NCBI RefSeq assembly: GCF_006715005.1
Contig: NZ_VFMJ01000001.1
Location: 2,356,001 to 2,420,000 of the forward strand
Source: Serratia marcescens
GTDB lineage: Bacteria > Pseudomonadota > Gammaproteobacteria > Enterobacterales > Enterobacteriaceae
Length of the DNA stretch: 64,000 nucleotides
Direction: 5' to 3'
Under the pieces are notes generated by a model, which did no database searches, was not told where the DNA came from, and saw only the letters and a program-made list of their open reading frames with translations. The translations under genes and the position numbers were made by a program. How positions within the stretch are numbered: position 1 is the stretch's first letter; the number at the start of each line of letters is the position of its first letter. Shown piece after piece: positions 35,121-42,478 of the stretch.

Positions 35121-35159
35121 ACAGCAATAAATTATCGTAAAACGATAATTTATTGCTGT
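35121..35159 (-). promoter_or_regulatory. 39-bp perfect palindrome before the DUF2975/XRE pair
   Basis: 17-bp arms, ACAGCAATAAATTATCG and its exact complement, flank TAAAA. It begins 20 bp upstream of the DUF2975 start codon and overlaps the expected promoter. It is too long and A/T-rich for a simple terminator and most likely holds one or two operator sites for the XRE protein. Confidence 0.65.
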
Positions 35160-35212
35160 CAATGATCAAGTGGACTGATGAGTCAGGCGGTGGTCGCCAA
35201 CGCGCGGACAAT

Positions 35213-35238
35213 AAAAAAGGCCGGGCTAACCCGACCTT
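35213..35238 (-). terminator. Intrinsic terminator of fabV
   Basis: On the minus strand AAGGTCGGG pairs with CCCGGCCTT (one wobble) around a 4-base loop, followed by a T run, just past the fabV stop. Confidence 0.85.
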
Positions 35239-35257
35239 GTTTGACAGCTCGACGCGC

Positions 35258-36457
35258 TTAGACCAGCTCGATCACATCGAAGTTGGCTTCGCCGCTCAGA
35301 TCGGCGTCGTAGTCAACGCCCTGCAGACCAAAGCCGAACAGGCGCAGGAATTCCGCCTTGTAGCCCTGGTAATCGGTCAGTTCGTTGATGTTGCTGTCGT
35401 TCAGCTGCTGCCAGATGTCACGGCAGGTTTCCTGCACGGCGTCGCGCAGTTCCCAGTCATCCAGGCGCAGACGGTGTTTCTCGTCGGTGTCCGGCGCCGC
35501 ACCGCTGTACAGCTTGGTCGCGAACAGACGCTGGATCTGCTCGATGCAGCCTTCGTGAATGCCCTGCTCCTTCATGATTTTGAACACGATGGAGATATAC
35601 AGCGGCATCACCGGAATGGCAGAGGAAGCCTGAGTCACTACCGACTTGAGCACCGCAACGTAAGCCGCGCCGCCTTTGGCCTGCAGCTTCTGGTTGATGG
35701 CCTGCGCCGCGCGATCCAGATCTTCTTTCGCCTTGCCCAGCGTGCCGTGCCAGTAGATTGGCCAGGTCAAATCGGTACCGATGTAGGAGTAAGCGACAGA
35801 CTGCGCGTTATCCGCCAGCACGCCCGCTTCGTCCAGCGCGTCCATCCACAGCTGCCAGTCCTGGCCGCCCATCACCTTCACGGTGTCGGCGATTTCTTGC
35901 TCGTTGGCCGGCTCGACCACGGCTTCAACCAGCACGTCTTTGTTGGTGTCCAGCGCGACAGATTTGTACGGCTCGCCGATCGGCTTCAGTGCGGAACGCA
36001 CCACTTCGCCGGTTTCCGGCATTTTGCGCACCGGCGAAGCCAGCGAGTAAACCACCAGGTCAACCTGACCCAGGTCTTTTTTGATCAGGTCGATCACGGT
36101 TTGACGGCACTCGTTGGAGAATGCGTCGCCGTTGATGCTTTTCGCGTACAGGCCTTCTTCTTTAGCTGCCTTGTCGAAACCGGCGGAGTTGTACCAACCG
36201 GCGGAACCGGTTTTGCCTTCGCTGCCAGGCTTCTCGAAAAATACGCCGATGGTGGCCGCACCGCTGCCGAAAGCGGCATTGATGCGCGAGGCCAGACCGT
36301 AACCGGTGGATGCACCAATGACCAGCACCTTTTTAGGCCCGTTTTTCAGTTCGCCGCGCGACTTAACGTAGGCGATTTGCTCACGGACGTTGGCTTCACA
36401 GCCTGCCGGGTGAGCGGTGGTGCAGATAAAACCACGAATTTTAGGTTTGATAATCAT
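35258..36457 (-). CDS. fabV: Enoyl-[acyl-carrier-protein] reductase FabV
   Basis: 399 residues, the usual FabV length. N-terminal [16 protein letters not shown], cofactor loop [16 protein letters not shown], and the active-site pair Tyr235/Lys244 with eight residues between (Y-x8-K, the FabV spacing rather than the x6 of FabI). It catalyses the last step of the fatty-acid elongation cycle with NADH. FabV enzymes are much less sensitive to triclosan than FabI. Single gene with its own terminator. Confidence 0.96.
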   Translation of the reverse strand: MIIKPKIRGFICTTAHPAGCEANVREQIAYVKSRGELKNGPKKVLVIGASTGYGLASRINAAFGSGAATIGVFFEKPGSEGKTGSAGWYNSAGFDKAAKEEGLYAKSINGDAFSNECRQTVIDLIKKDLGQVDLVVYSLASPVRKMPETGEVVRSALKPIGEPYKSVALDTNKDVLVEAVVEPANEQEIADTVKVMGGQDWQLWMDALDEAGVLADNAQSVAYSYIGTDLTWPIYWHGTLGKAKEDLDRAAQAINQKLQAKGGAAYVAVLKSVVTQASSAIPVMPLYISIVFKIMKEQGIHEGCIEQIQRLFATKLYSGAAPDTDEKHRLRLDDWELRDAVQETCRDIWQQLNDSNINELTDYQGYKAEFLRLFGFGLQGVDYDADLSGEANFDVIELV

Positions 36458-36742
36458 AGTAATTTTTTCTTGGTAGCTAAAAACCGAAGGACAATATACC
36501 TGATTTTCTCGATATACTTAAGAAAGTGCGAAAACAAGCGCAGTGAACAGACCAGTTTAGTCGAGGGATCAGGGTTGCCCAACTCCGCATCGTGATGCCT
36601 CCACGCGCCACGCTTCGCACCCTCAGCGCGTTCAAGCCTTCCCTCTTAAATCAGCAAAAGTTGATCATGCTTCTGGCGTTGCGTTATGGTGTGGCTGTTT
36701 TTCGGTCGAATATCAGGGAAGATAAAATCACCAGGAACAGTG

Positions 36743-37045
36743 ATGGAACCAACTTTATATTATATTCTTTCTACTCTCGCTGCCGCGGCCTGTCTGACCG
36801 TGAAATACGGCTTCAGACCGCCTCTGGGTTCCAAGGGTTATGTCGTTCTGGTTACGATATGTTTTTTAATCCTTTGCTGGCAATTTACCCTTTTTGCCAA
36901 CGGCAACGCGATGTTTATTGCTGACTCTGAAACATGGACCAAAGAAAATTGGCCTCTACGCTACTGTGCGTTGGGGTTTGCTCTTGCACATGCCTTCGCC
37001 ACTTTCGAATCCTCCAGAAGAAAGAAAAAAGACAAACTTTCCTGA
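36743..37045 (+). CDS. Small membrane protein of unknown function
   Basis: 100 residues from the ATG at 36743 (AGGA site). Three hydrophobic segments at ~5-20, ~33-52 and ~73-88 and a basic tail (SSRRKKKDKLS), which should place the C-terminus in the cytoplasm. No family recognised. The upstream stretch 36458-36742 holds the fabV promoter but no other visible structure. Confidence 0.55.
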   Translation: MEPTLYYILSTLAAAACLTVKYGFRPPLGSKGYVVLVTICFLILCWQFTLFANGNAMFIADSETWTKENWPLRYCALGFALAHAFATFESSRRKKKDKLS

Positions 37046-37051
37046 AGTCGT

Positions 37052-37085
37052 CACCACCAAATGAAACGCCATTTGGTGGTGACAA
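37052..37085. terminator. Bidirectional hairpin between convergent genes
   Basis: Perfect 14-bp arms, GTCACCACCAAATG and CATTTGGTGGTGAC, around AAACGC, midway between the membrane-protein gene and the converging DUF4377 gene. Confidence 0.75.
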
Positions 37086-37095
37086 GGTAGATCCA

Positions 37096-37446
37096 TTACG
37101 CCTTGTTCTTTTCCAGCTGCTCAATCAGCGTATAACGCAGCGATGAGGCATCGGCCGGCACGTTCTCCACAGGGGTAACAAGCACTTTCAGCCGATATTG
37201 ATAGCCCGGTTCGAAAGTGAAACCCTCGATGCCGGTATAGAACAACTCCCACGGCTGCTGCGCGGAGCGGCGTACCTGCATGCACTTCATCGGGCCGACG
37301 CCCACGCAGTCCACCAGCGCGCTGTTCACCAGCAACACTTCCGTTTGGCCGCCTTTCTCGTTTGCGGGCTGATTCATCGAGGTTCCCTCCTGGCTGCAGC
37401 CGGCCAGTGCGGCCAACGCAACAAATAACAACGCTTTAATTTTCAA
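37096..37446 (-). CDS. DUF4377 lipoprotein
   Basis: About 116 residues if started at the TTG at 37446, which places a proper lipoprotein signal at the N-terminus (LKIKALLFVALAALAGC, lipobox LAGC). The mature C-terminal region VGPMKCMQVRRSAQQPWELFYTGIEGF and YRLKVLVTPVENVPAD is characteristic of DUF4377, a domain also found with META/HslJ proteins. An ATG at 37488 gives 14 extra residues unlike a signal n-region. Function unknown; outer-membrane or periplasmic location inferred. Confidence 0.75.
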   Translation of the reverse strand: MKIKALLFVALAALAGCSQEGTSMNQPANEKGGQTEVLLVNSALVDCVGVGPMKCMQVRRSAQQPWELFYTGIEGFTFEPGYQYRLKVLVTPVENVPADASSLRYTLIEQLEKNKA

Positions 37447-37574
37447 TGTACTGCACCAATAGTCATGTAGGTCGGGCGATCCTAACAAATTGACTGGATG
37501 AATTGAACCTTGCTGCGTATCGCAGGAGCGACATTATTCGCTCGCGCTTATTCTCATACGTTACAGGACAGCGG

Positions 37575-38060
37575 TCATGACGGTACGTTGTCGTTTATAT
37601 CATCAGTATCGATGAGAAAACCGGCATCGCGAATCGCCGCCTTCACCTGCCTGGCGTCCATCACCGCCGTTTTCACATAGCCAAAAAAGGCGACCCGCGC
37701 GCCGGGCAAACGGATTGGCGTCGCCAGTTGGGCACTGAGTTCGCGATTGCGCTGCGCCATCTGCTCGGCACGCGCCCGCCAAAACGCGGCGGGCTCGGTT
37801 GGGGTTTCAGTCGCGGTTTCGAACAGCGACGCCAATTCGCTTAGCGCCTCCCACTCCGCCAACAGGGCGGCAACCACTTCGGGGTTGACCATCTGCCCCC
37901 AGTCAGAGGGTAAAGCCCCCTCACGCCACGCCTCGAGATAGCCGGGCAACGCCCTCTTCAACCGACTCAACCGATCGTTCAACGTAGGTTTCCTTTTACA
38001 ACGCCTAATGTCTTGATATTCCACATAATGTAACTCTCGTTTAACCGGTGATGGGTGCAA
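37575..38060 (-). CDS. Phage-type hypothetical protein (ea22-like pattern)
   Basis: 161 residues, no signal peptide or membrane segment. The middle has NPEVVAALLAEWEALSEL and FWRARAEQMAQRNRELSAQL, the helical PEVV/ALLxE pattern often seen in accessory proteins of lambdoid phages. It lies just outside the left direct repeat of the remnant element (38234), so it may be debris of a still older prophage or a captured gene. Function unknown; the resemblance is by pattern only. Confidence 0.45.
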   Translation of the reverse strand: MHPSPVKRELHYVEYQDIRRCKRKPTLNDRLSRLKRALPGYLEAWREGALPSDWGQMVNPEVVAALLAEWEALSELASLFETATETPTEPAAFWRARAEQMAQRNRELSAQLATPIRLPGARVAFFGYVKTAVMDARQVKAAIRDAGFLIDTDDINDNVPS

Positions 38061-38233
38061 TGACCGGAGCTTATCAGCGCCATAGATGACGTAATGACTT
38101 TTGGTGCGGCTAAATTAGCGATATGTGCGGGTGGGGATGGAGATCGGGTTGGAGGCTGTGATTCGAAAGAGGAGCGGGGAATTGTTGCTGGAGGGTTAAG
38201 AGGAATTTACTTATAAATCAATCACAAACAAAA

Positions 38234-38249
38234 ACCGAATACGATACCT
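38234..38249. repeat. Left att-like direct repeat
   Basis: ACCGAATACGATACCT, matching 15 of 16 bases with the copy at 41698-41713 and preceded, as there, by an A-rich stretch. The two copies bracket the 3.5-kb AT-rich remnant carrying an integrase fragment, so this is a candidate attachment-site remnant. The surrounding 38061-38286 shows no gene and no tRNA. Confidence 0.55.
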
Positions 38250-38286
38250 ATATGTACAAAAGAATGAACACATCTCTATAAAAATA

Positions 38287-38311
38287 CAAAAAACCCCGAA
38301 TTCTCCGGGGT
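38287..38311 (-). terminator. Intrinsic terminator after the beta-helix gene
   Basis: On the minus strand ACCCCG and CGGGGT pair around GAGAATT, followed by six Ts, about 40 bases past the stop of the gene at 38350. Confidence 0.85.
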
Positions 38312-38349
38312 GAATGATTAAATCAATAGTAAATTAATAGGAGGGAAGG

Positions 38350-39582
38350 TTATTTTATGGATTCTTTTATCCCATACGTGTTCCGATCGCTATCCATCGA
38401 AATCCCACCGGGGAACTGCTGAACAGCGTTGGGCCCAGACGTTGCCACATAGTCAGTATTTGAGGGGCTCCCCTCAAAGTACCTCTGGCTAGAGTCATTA
38501 GGAAATACAACAGCATTAATCATATTATGGCCTGCGTTATTCCCCCATTTGAGTTGTGCTATTTTATTGTTATGGAGTTGAAGATTGAGGTTATTAACAC
38601 CAGAATAAGACTCATCATCACCTATTTGAACACCATAAGTTCTGTTGGCATAAAATGTTCCTTGTACGATAGAATCATTAGAACGCAGCAGCAAACCTAC
38701 ACCTTTATTGGCCTCACTTTCAATCCCATAAGCAAGAATATTTGCCCCTGACTCAGTCCTCATGCCATTACCGTTAGCATATAGATGGGTATTAGTAAGC
38801 ATTAGACCTCCGCCGCTATAAAAGCCCTCCTTATGCAGAACATCAATCCCCCACCCTCCATTGTTAGCAGCAATCATCCCAGAAACGATCGAATCATGCG
38901 GTCCTCGCATCGTCCATCCATTACCTTTATTGCTAATTAATTTTACTCGAGTAAAGTAAGACTCCATTGCATCATTTTCATCTGGATGAACAGAACCGCT
39001 TGGAATAAATTGAGTAACTAATGCATCTCCAGAGAACCGCTCGATTGATACATCTTCAAGCCAGAACCATAAACCATATATTTCAACACCATTAACGCTG
39101 GCTTTTTTTCCATCACCACCATCAATAGTAATGTCTTTTATTTTTATGTATTTAACACCAGGGAGGCTTTTTCTATCACCATCTAATGGCGATGCAATTT
39201 TCAATGCATTTTTTTCGCTCAGGCTTGATAGTTTTTCATAGTCAGCACTTTGAATAATAGGCCCAGAAGAAGCCGAGGATAATTTCAACTGAGTTCGATA
39301 GATTCCAGAACCGATAACCTGGGATGCATTATCAATTACAATGCAAGGTGACGCACTGCAAGTCCACACGCCTGGCGAAAACTCAATTGCTTGCCCAACA
39401 CCAAGCTTTATTGTAGATTTAATCTCACCCGGTTCATTGGCTTTGATAGTAATTTTCTTGCCATTGGCGGCAATTATCTCTTTATTAATAATGTCGCCAA
39501 CATCTGCCATAGAAAATGCATATGCATAATTAGCCACCATAAACGGAATAATTGATAAAAAAGACACATACCCCTTTGTCAT
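38350..39582 (-). CDS. Exported right-handed beta-helix protein
   Basis: 410 residues from the ATG at 39582 (AGGA site), which opens a signal peptide (MTKGYVSFLSIIPFMVANYA...). Residues ~140-380 show the repeated short-strand pattern of a pectate-lyase-like parallel beta-helix: IKIKDITIDGGDG, NGVEIYGLWFWLEDVSIE, GWGIDVLHKEG, LTNTHLYANGNGMRT, GVGLLLRSNDSIVQGTFYAN. The signal peptide argues against a virion tailspike and for a periplasmic or secreted protein that binds or cuts polysaccharide. AT-rich, unlike the flanking chromosome. Catalytic residues not identified. Confidence 0.65.
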   Translation of the reverse strand: MTKGYVSFLSIIPFMVANYAYAFSMADVGDIINKEIIAANGKKITIKANEPGEIKSTIKLGVGQAIEFSPGVWTCSASPCIVIDNASQVIGSGIYRTQLKLSSASSGPIIQSADYEKLSSLSEKNALKIASPLDGDRKSLPGVKYIKIKDITIDGGDGKKASVNGVEIYGLWFWLEDVSIERFSGDALVTQFIPSGSVHPDENDAMESYFTRVKLISNKGNGWTMRGPHDSIVSGMIAANNGGWGIDVLHKEGFYSGGGLMLTNTHLYANGNGMRTESGANILAYGIESEANKGVGLLLRSNDSIVQGTFYANRTYGVQIGDDESYSGVNNLNLQLHNNKIAQLKWGNNAGHNMINAVVFPNDSSQRYFEGSPSNTDYVATSGPNAVQQFPGGISMDSDRNTYGIKESIK

Positions 39583-39917
39583 TGTTAGACATCCTTTTAA
39601 CTTAAATTTGAGAGCCAATAATTTAATGATAGATAACCAAATGTCAACTTCAAAATACTTCAAGCGTCACATTTATCGAGGTGTTAGCAACACATCACCA
39701 TTACTAGCATGGCCTGTCTATCCAAAGTTCGCTCGTCCCCAAATACACCATTACGAGAATTATTTCCTGGTGATGTGATGCTAAGGTTCCTGTGCATCCG
39801 TGGTTACAGTTGACCGTCCCCATTGCCGTACTAGTCCTAATGCGGATTCCTGATAACCATTGACCCTATCCCAAAATCAGTGCAGTGCTAAATCAGAGAG
39901 GAGCTCAAAAGTAGGTA

Positions 39918-40160
39918 TTGGCGTCCGCGATGTTCTTAGCATTTCTGCGGCCCCCTCAGCGCGATCTGCATCGTCAGATACTTCACTGCTGCTACTTTCG
40001 CCTCACGACTAAACTTAAACGCGGCATCAGTCGACTGAGCAGCGCTATCTGCAGACTAGCTACTCTTTGCTTCGTCTGTTGCTTGTTGCGTACTGCAGGC
40101 TCCCAGCATAATGTTTTTGCCAACGACGCCATCAACGGGCAATCCTTCAGATGACATAGA
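39918..40160 (-). pseudogene. Decayed tail-fibre-like remnant
   Basis: On the minus strand, from an ATG at about 40158, the frame reads MSSEGLPVDGVVGKNIML, meets a TAG, then continues SADSAAQSTDAAFKFSREAK and, after one frame change, EVSDDADRAEGAAEML. This Ala/Ser/Asp-rich pattern resembles the collar repeats of lambdoid tail fibres. The in-frame stop and the shift mark it as dead. The whole interval 39664-40214 has no intact gene. Identification is by pattern only. Confidence 0.4.
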
Positions 40161-40214
40161 TGATTCCCCGAGATAATTCAGATTATGAAATGGTTGTTTT
40201 AATTGGGGCGCGGA

Positions 40215-40242
40215 TAAAAAAGCCCCGAATTACCCAGGGCTT
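40215..40242 (-). terminator. Intrinsic terminator after the acyltransferase gene
   Basis: On the minus strand AAGCCC and GGGCTT pair around an 11-base loop and run into six Ts, 15 bases past the acyltransferase stop. Confidence 0.8.
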
Positions 40243-40257
40243 ACATTGATTTTTTAT

Positions 40258-41316
40258 TTATTGCACTGCAAGTTTAACCTCTGCTTTTCTTATGGTTTTT
40301 TTCCTTAGTTTCTCTGACTGCCTTTCAACGGCTAGATACATTAAAATGCCAAACCCTATCACGAAAGCAAAAGCCATAAACAACTTAACCGGGGTTAAGT
40401 CGGTTCTGTCTAGCGCCCAGAAAATATAGTTATACAAATAAATAGAAAACGAGCACTTCCCTACAAATGCCACACTGCGCACAACGTGCGGCACACGCTT
40501 TCCTGAGAACCGATTAATAAGTGATACCATTAACAATGCAAAAACCGATGAAATCAACACTTCATATAGTTTAATCTTGTTATTAAAGCCATGCCCTTTG
40601 TAGAAAAGAAGCAATACAAATAACGCGATCAATATCCATTGAGCTTTCAATTTTCTTATAAATGAACCTATTCTGTTTTGATATATGGCGCAAAGCCACC
40701 CCAAAACGAAAAGTGAAAGGTAAGATGGAATGCCCCATGTTAACAATTGATTCTCACTGTAAACATTAATCAAAATACTAACAGCAAACACACTGACCAA
40801 CAAAACAACCCTTCCCAAAACAGTGGTGAATAAAACAACCAGAGCAGGGAGAATTAAATAAAACTGCATCTCAACAGCGAGCGACCAATAAACCCCACTA
40901 ATTGAGAAAAATGTCTTTTCTGAAAAATTGTGAATAAATAAAGCATGGGATATTACATCAAAGACCCCTGTAGGTTTTGTTGCAATGCCAAAACCTCGAA
41001 TTAGAACAAACCAAACCGCGATTGATATGTAAAATGGAATAGCTATCCGCAAGTATCTTTTTAAAAAATAGATGCCATACTTCTTTGCTGAAAAGCCACT
41101 TGAAAATGCTTTTCCACTTGACCCAGCCATACAATAGCCTGAAATTACAAAAAACATTCCAACGCCGATCCACCCGTTACCAAAAAGCCCCATCACATCG
41201 AAGCCGAATGGTAGCGGTCGGCCTAAAGAACCGGACCATAGGAAAAGGTGAAAGGCGGTAACGAGCATAACCGCTACACCTCTAAAAAAGTCAATAATAT
41301 CATTGCGCTGAGACAT
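40258..41316 (-). CDS. Membrane acyltransferase (OafA/YrhL-type, acyltransferase 3)
   Basis: 352 residues with about ten hydrophobic segments. Opening IIDFFRGVAVMLVTAFHLFLW contains the conserved R-G and the catalytic His of acyltransferase-3 proteins; FFVISGYC and LKRYLRIAIPFY are further family marks. Such enzymes acetylate O-antigen or other surface sugars, and phage-borne copies cause serotype conversion that blocks phage adsorption. AT-rich, and inside the att-flanked remnant, so lysogenic-conversion cargo is a reasonable reading. The glycan target is unknown. Confidence 0.85.
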   Translation of the reverse strand: MSQRNDIIDFFRGVAVMLVTAFHLFLWSGSLGRPLPFGFDVMGLFGNGWIGVGMFFVISGYCMAGSSGKAFSSGFSAKKYGIYFLKRYLRIAIPFYISIAVWFVLIRGFGIATKPTGVFDVISHALFIHNFSEKTFFSISGVYWSLAVEMQFYLILPALVVLFTTVLGRVVLLVSVFAVSILINVYSENQLLTWGIPSYLSLFVLGWLCAIYQNRIGSFIRKLKAQWILIALFVLLLFYKGHGFNNKIKLYEVLISSVFALLMVSLINRFSGKRVPHVVRSVAFVGKCSFSIYLYNYIFWALDRTDLTPVKLFMAFAFVIGFGILMYLAVERQSEKLRKKTIRKAEVKLAVQ

Positions 41317-41414
41317 GTCATTTCCTTTAGTTATTGACGCAATGATAAGCCACCTACCAGCAGATTACCAACCTATCGGAACATAGGAGTAACTCAATCC
41401 ATCCCAACGGGCTA

Positions 41415-41621
41415 ACGAAAAAGTTTATCGCCGCGCGGAAAGCATCAGGTTTGGAATTTCAGGAAAGCCCGCCGACGTTCCACGAGATCCGAAGCCTGTC
41501 CGGCCGCCTGTACGAAAAGCAGAACGACAAGGCATTTGCTCAAAAGCTGCTGGGACATACAACGGAAATGATGACGCTGAAATATCTCAAAACGAGGGGG
41601 AAAGAGTACGTGATGCTGTAA
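41415..41621 (+). pseudogene. Lambda-type integrase, C-terminal fragment
   Basis: An open stretch of 68 codons, preceded in frame by a stop at 41412, encodes KKFIAARKASGLEF, PPTFHEIRSLSGRLYEKQ, FAQKLLGHTTEMM and KYLKTRGKEYVML. These match the end of lambda integrase, including the second Arg of the catalytic set (in HEIRSLS) and the His of LLGH; the nucleophile Tyr is in TLKYL. There is no start codon and the N-terminal two thirds are missing, so it is dead. It ends next to the att-like repeat at 41698, as int genes normally abut attP. Confidence 0.9.
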
Positions 41622-41928
41622 AAGACCGAATATCAAAATTCGGACATATTTCGGACAAACGAAAATAAATCCTTTAGAATCAACAACTCAAAAAAAGACC
41701 GAATACGATTCCTTTAATCGAACGCAAATTAATAAACCCAATATTTTCATATAGATAACTCAGGCATGGATTATAAATCCATCAAAAACACCTTCGTTAA
41801 CCGTCTTTTGCATTCAAATAGTTATCAAGAATCTCGATTCGATTCGGGAAAAGTTCGAGCGATTTTATACAGCAAAATCCTACACACCTCTCCCAAATCA
41901 TCATAAGAGCAGAAAACATGACCGGTCA
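41622..41928. repeat. Right att-like region with clustered short repeats
   Basis: ACCGAATACGATTCCT at 41698-41713 is the partner of 38234-38249. Around it are repeated AAAGACCGAATA (41622 and 41695), an inverted pair CCGAAT/ATTCGG (41627-41644) and two copies of TTCGGACA. Such clusters resemble integrase arm- and core-type sites. This would be the junction between the collapsed element and the larger prophage. No gene is seen in this stretch. Confidence 0.5.
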
Positions 41929-42327
41929 TCAAATAACCGGCAGATCATCCCACTCGCACGACCGCATATCATTCACGCAGTACATCACCACGCCGAACAC
42001 CTCGATCCCTTCTTCCGAGTCTTCGTTACCGAGTTCAGTTTCCCGGCCGGAGCCATCGAGAAACTCAAGCGCGCGATACGGGTAAAGACGAAGTCGGCGC
42101 AACACATGCGCGCCTTCCTCCGCAGCTACGATAATGCTGCCGTGTACCGGCGTCGCCGACGAATCGACAACAAGCAACGCGTCAGCGTGGATACCGACCG
42201 CCATCGCCTGGCCGGCGGCGCGGAGCAGATAAGTAGCGCTCGGCTTTGAAATGCAGATCTCGTCAAGGCTCAAGCGGCACTCAACGTAGTCTGCTGCCGG
42301 GCTGGCAAATTTTGGCATCATTCCCAT
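41929..42327 (-). CDS. UmuD'-like protein without catalytic residues (HumD-type)
   Basis: 132 residues from the ATG at 42327 (GAGG upstream). From FASPAADYVE to VFGVV it aligns along the UmuD body, but it starts at about UmuD residue 20, so the Cys24-Gly25 cleavage site is absent. UmuD Ser60 (SGDSM) is Ala41 (AGQAM) and Lys97 is Arg77 (LRRL). It therefore resembles processed UmuD', cannot self-cleave, and has a short extra tail (SCEWDDLPVI). A consensus LexA box overlaps its promoter. No umuC is adjacent. Phage P1 HumD is a known UmuD' homologue of this kind. It may partner host UmuC in translesion synthesis or modulate the SOS response. Confidence 0.85.
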   Translation of the reverse strand: MGMMPKFASPAADYVECRLSLDEICISKPSATYLLRAAGQAMAVGIHADALLVVDSSATPVHGSIIVAAEEGAHVLRRLRLYPYRALEFLDGSGRETELGNEDSEEGIEVFGVVMYCVNDMRSCEWDDLPVI

Positions 42328-42347
42328 GGTTTTTACCTCACAACAAA

Positions 42348-42393
42348 TACTGTATACATACACAGTATAAGCGTAAAAAAAAACCGATGTGAA
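42348..42393 (-). promoter_or_regulatory. SOS promoter with consensus LexA box
   Basis: TACTGTATACATACACAGTA (42348-42367) fits CTGT-N8-ACAG exactly. On the minus strand it overlaps a -10 TATACT (42364-42369), with -35 TTCACA (42388-42393) 18 bases away. It lies 21 bp before the UmuD'-like start and should be repressed by LexA until DNA damage. Confidence 0.9.
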
Positions 42394-42478
42394 GTTCGTT
42401 TCACCGCAGAAATGATAGATCGCTGATCGATAAAGGAAGAAAGTATACGCCGGATTGTCTCCGGCGTGTTTTCCTGCT

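Noticed and set aside
38061-38286. tRNA gene as integration target at the left repeat
   Set aside because: No cloverleaf or T-arm sequence could be found around 38234 or 41698.
39918-40154. 78-codon plus-strand open frame between the beta-helix and acyltransferase genes
   Set aside because: Cys- and Arg-rich without a ribosome site. The minus strand shows a tail-fibre-like pattern, so this frame is a shadow of debris.
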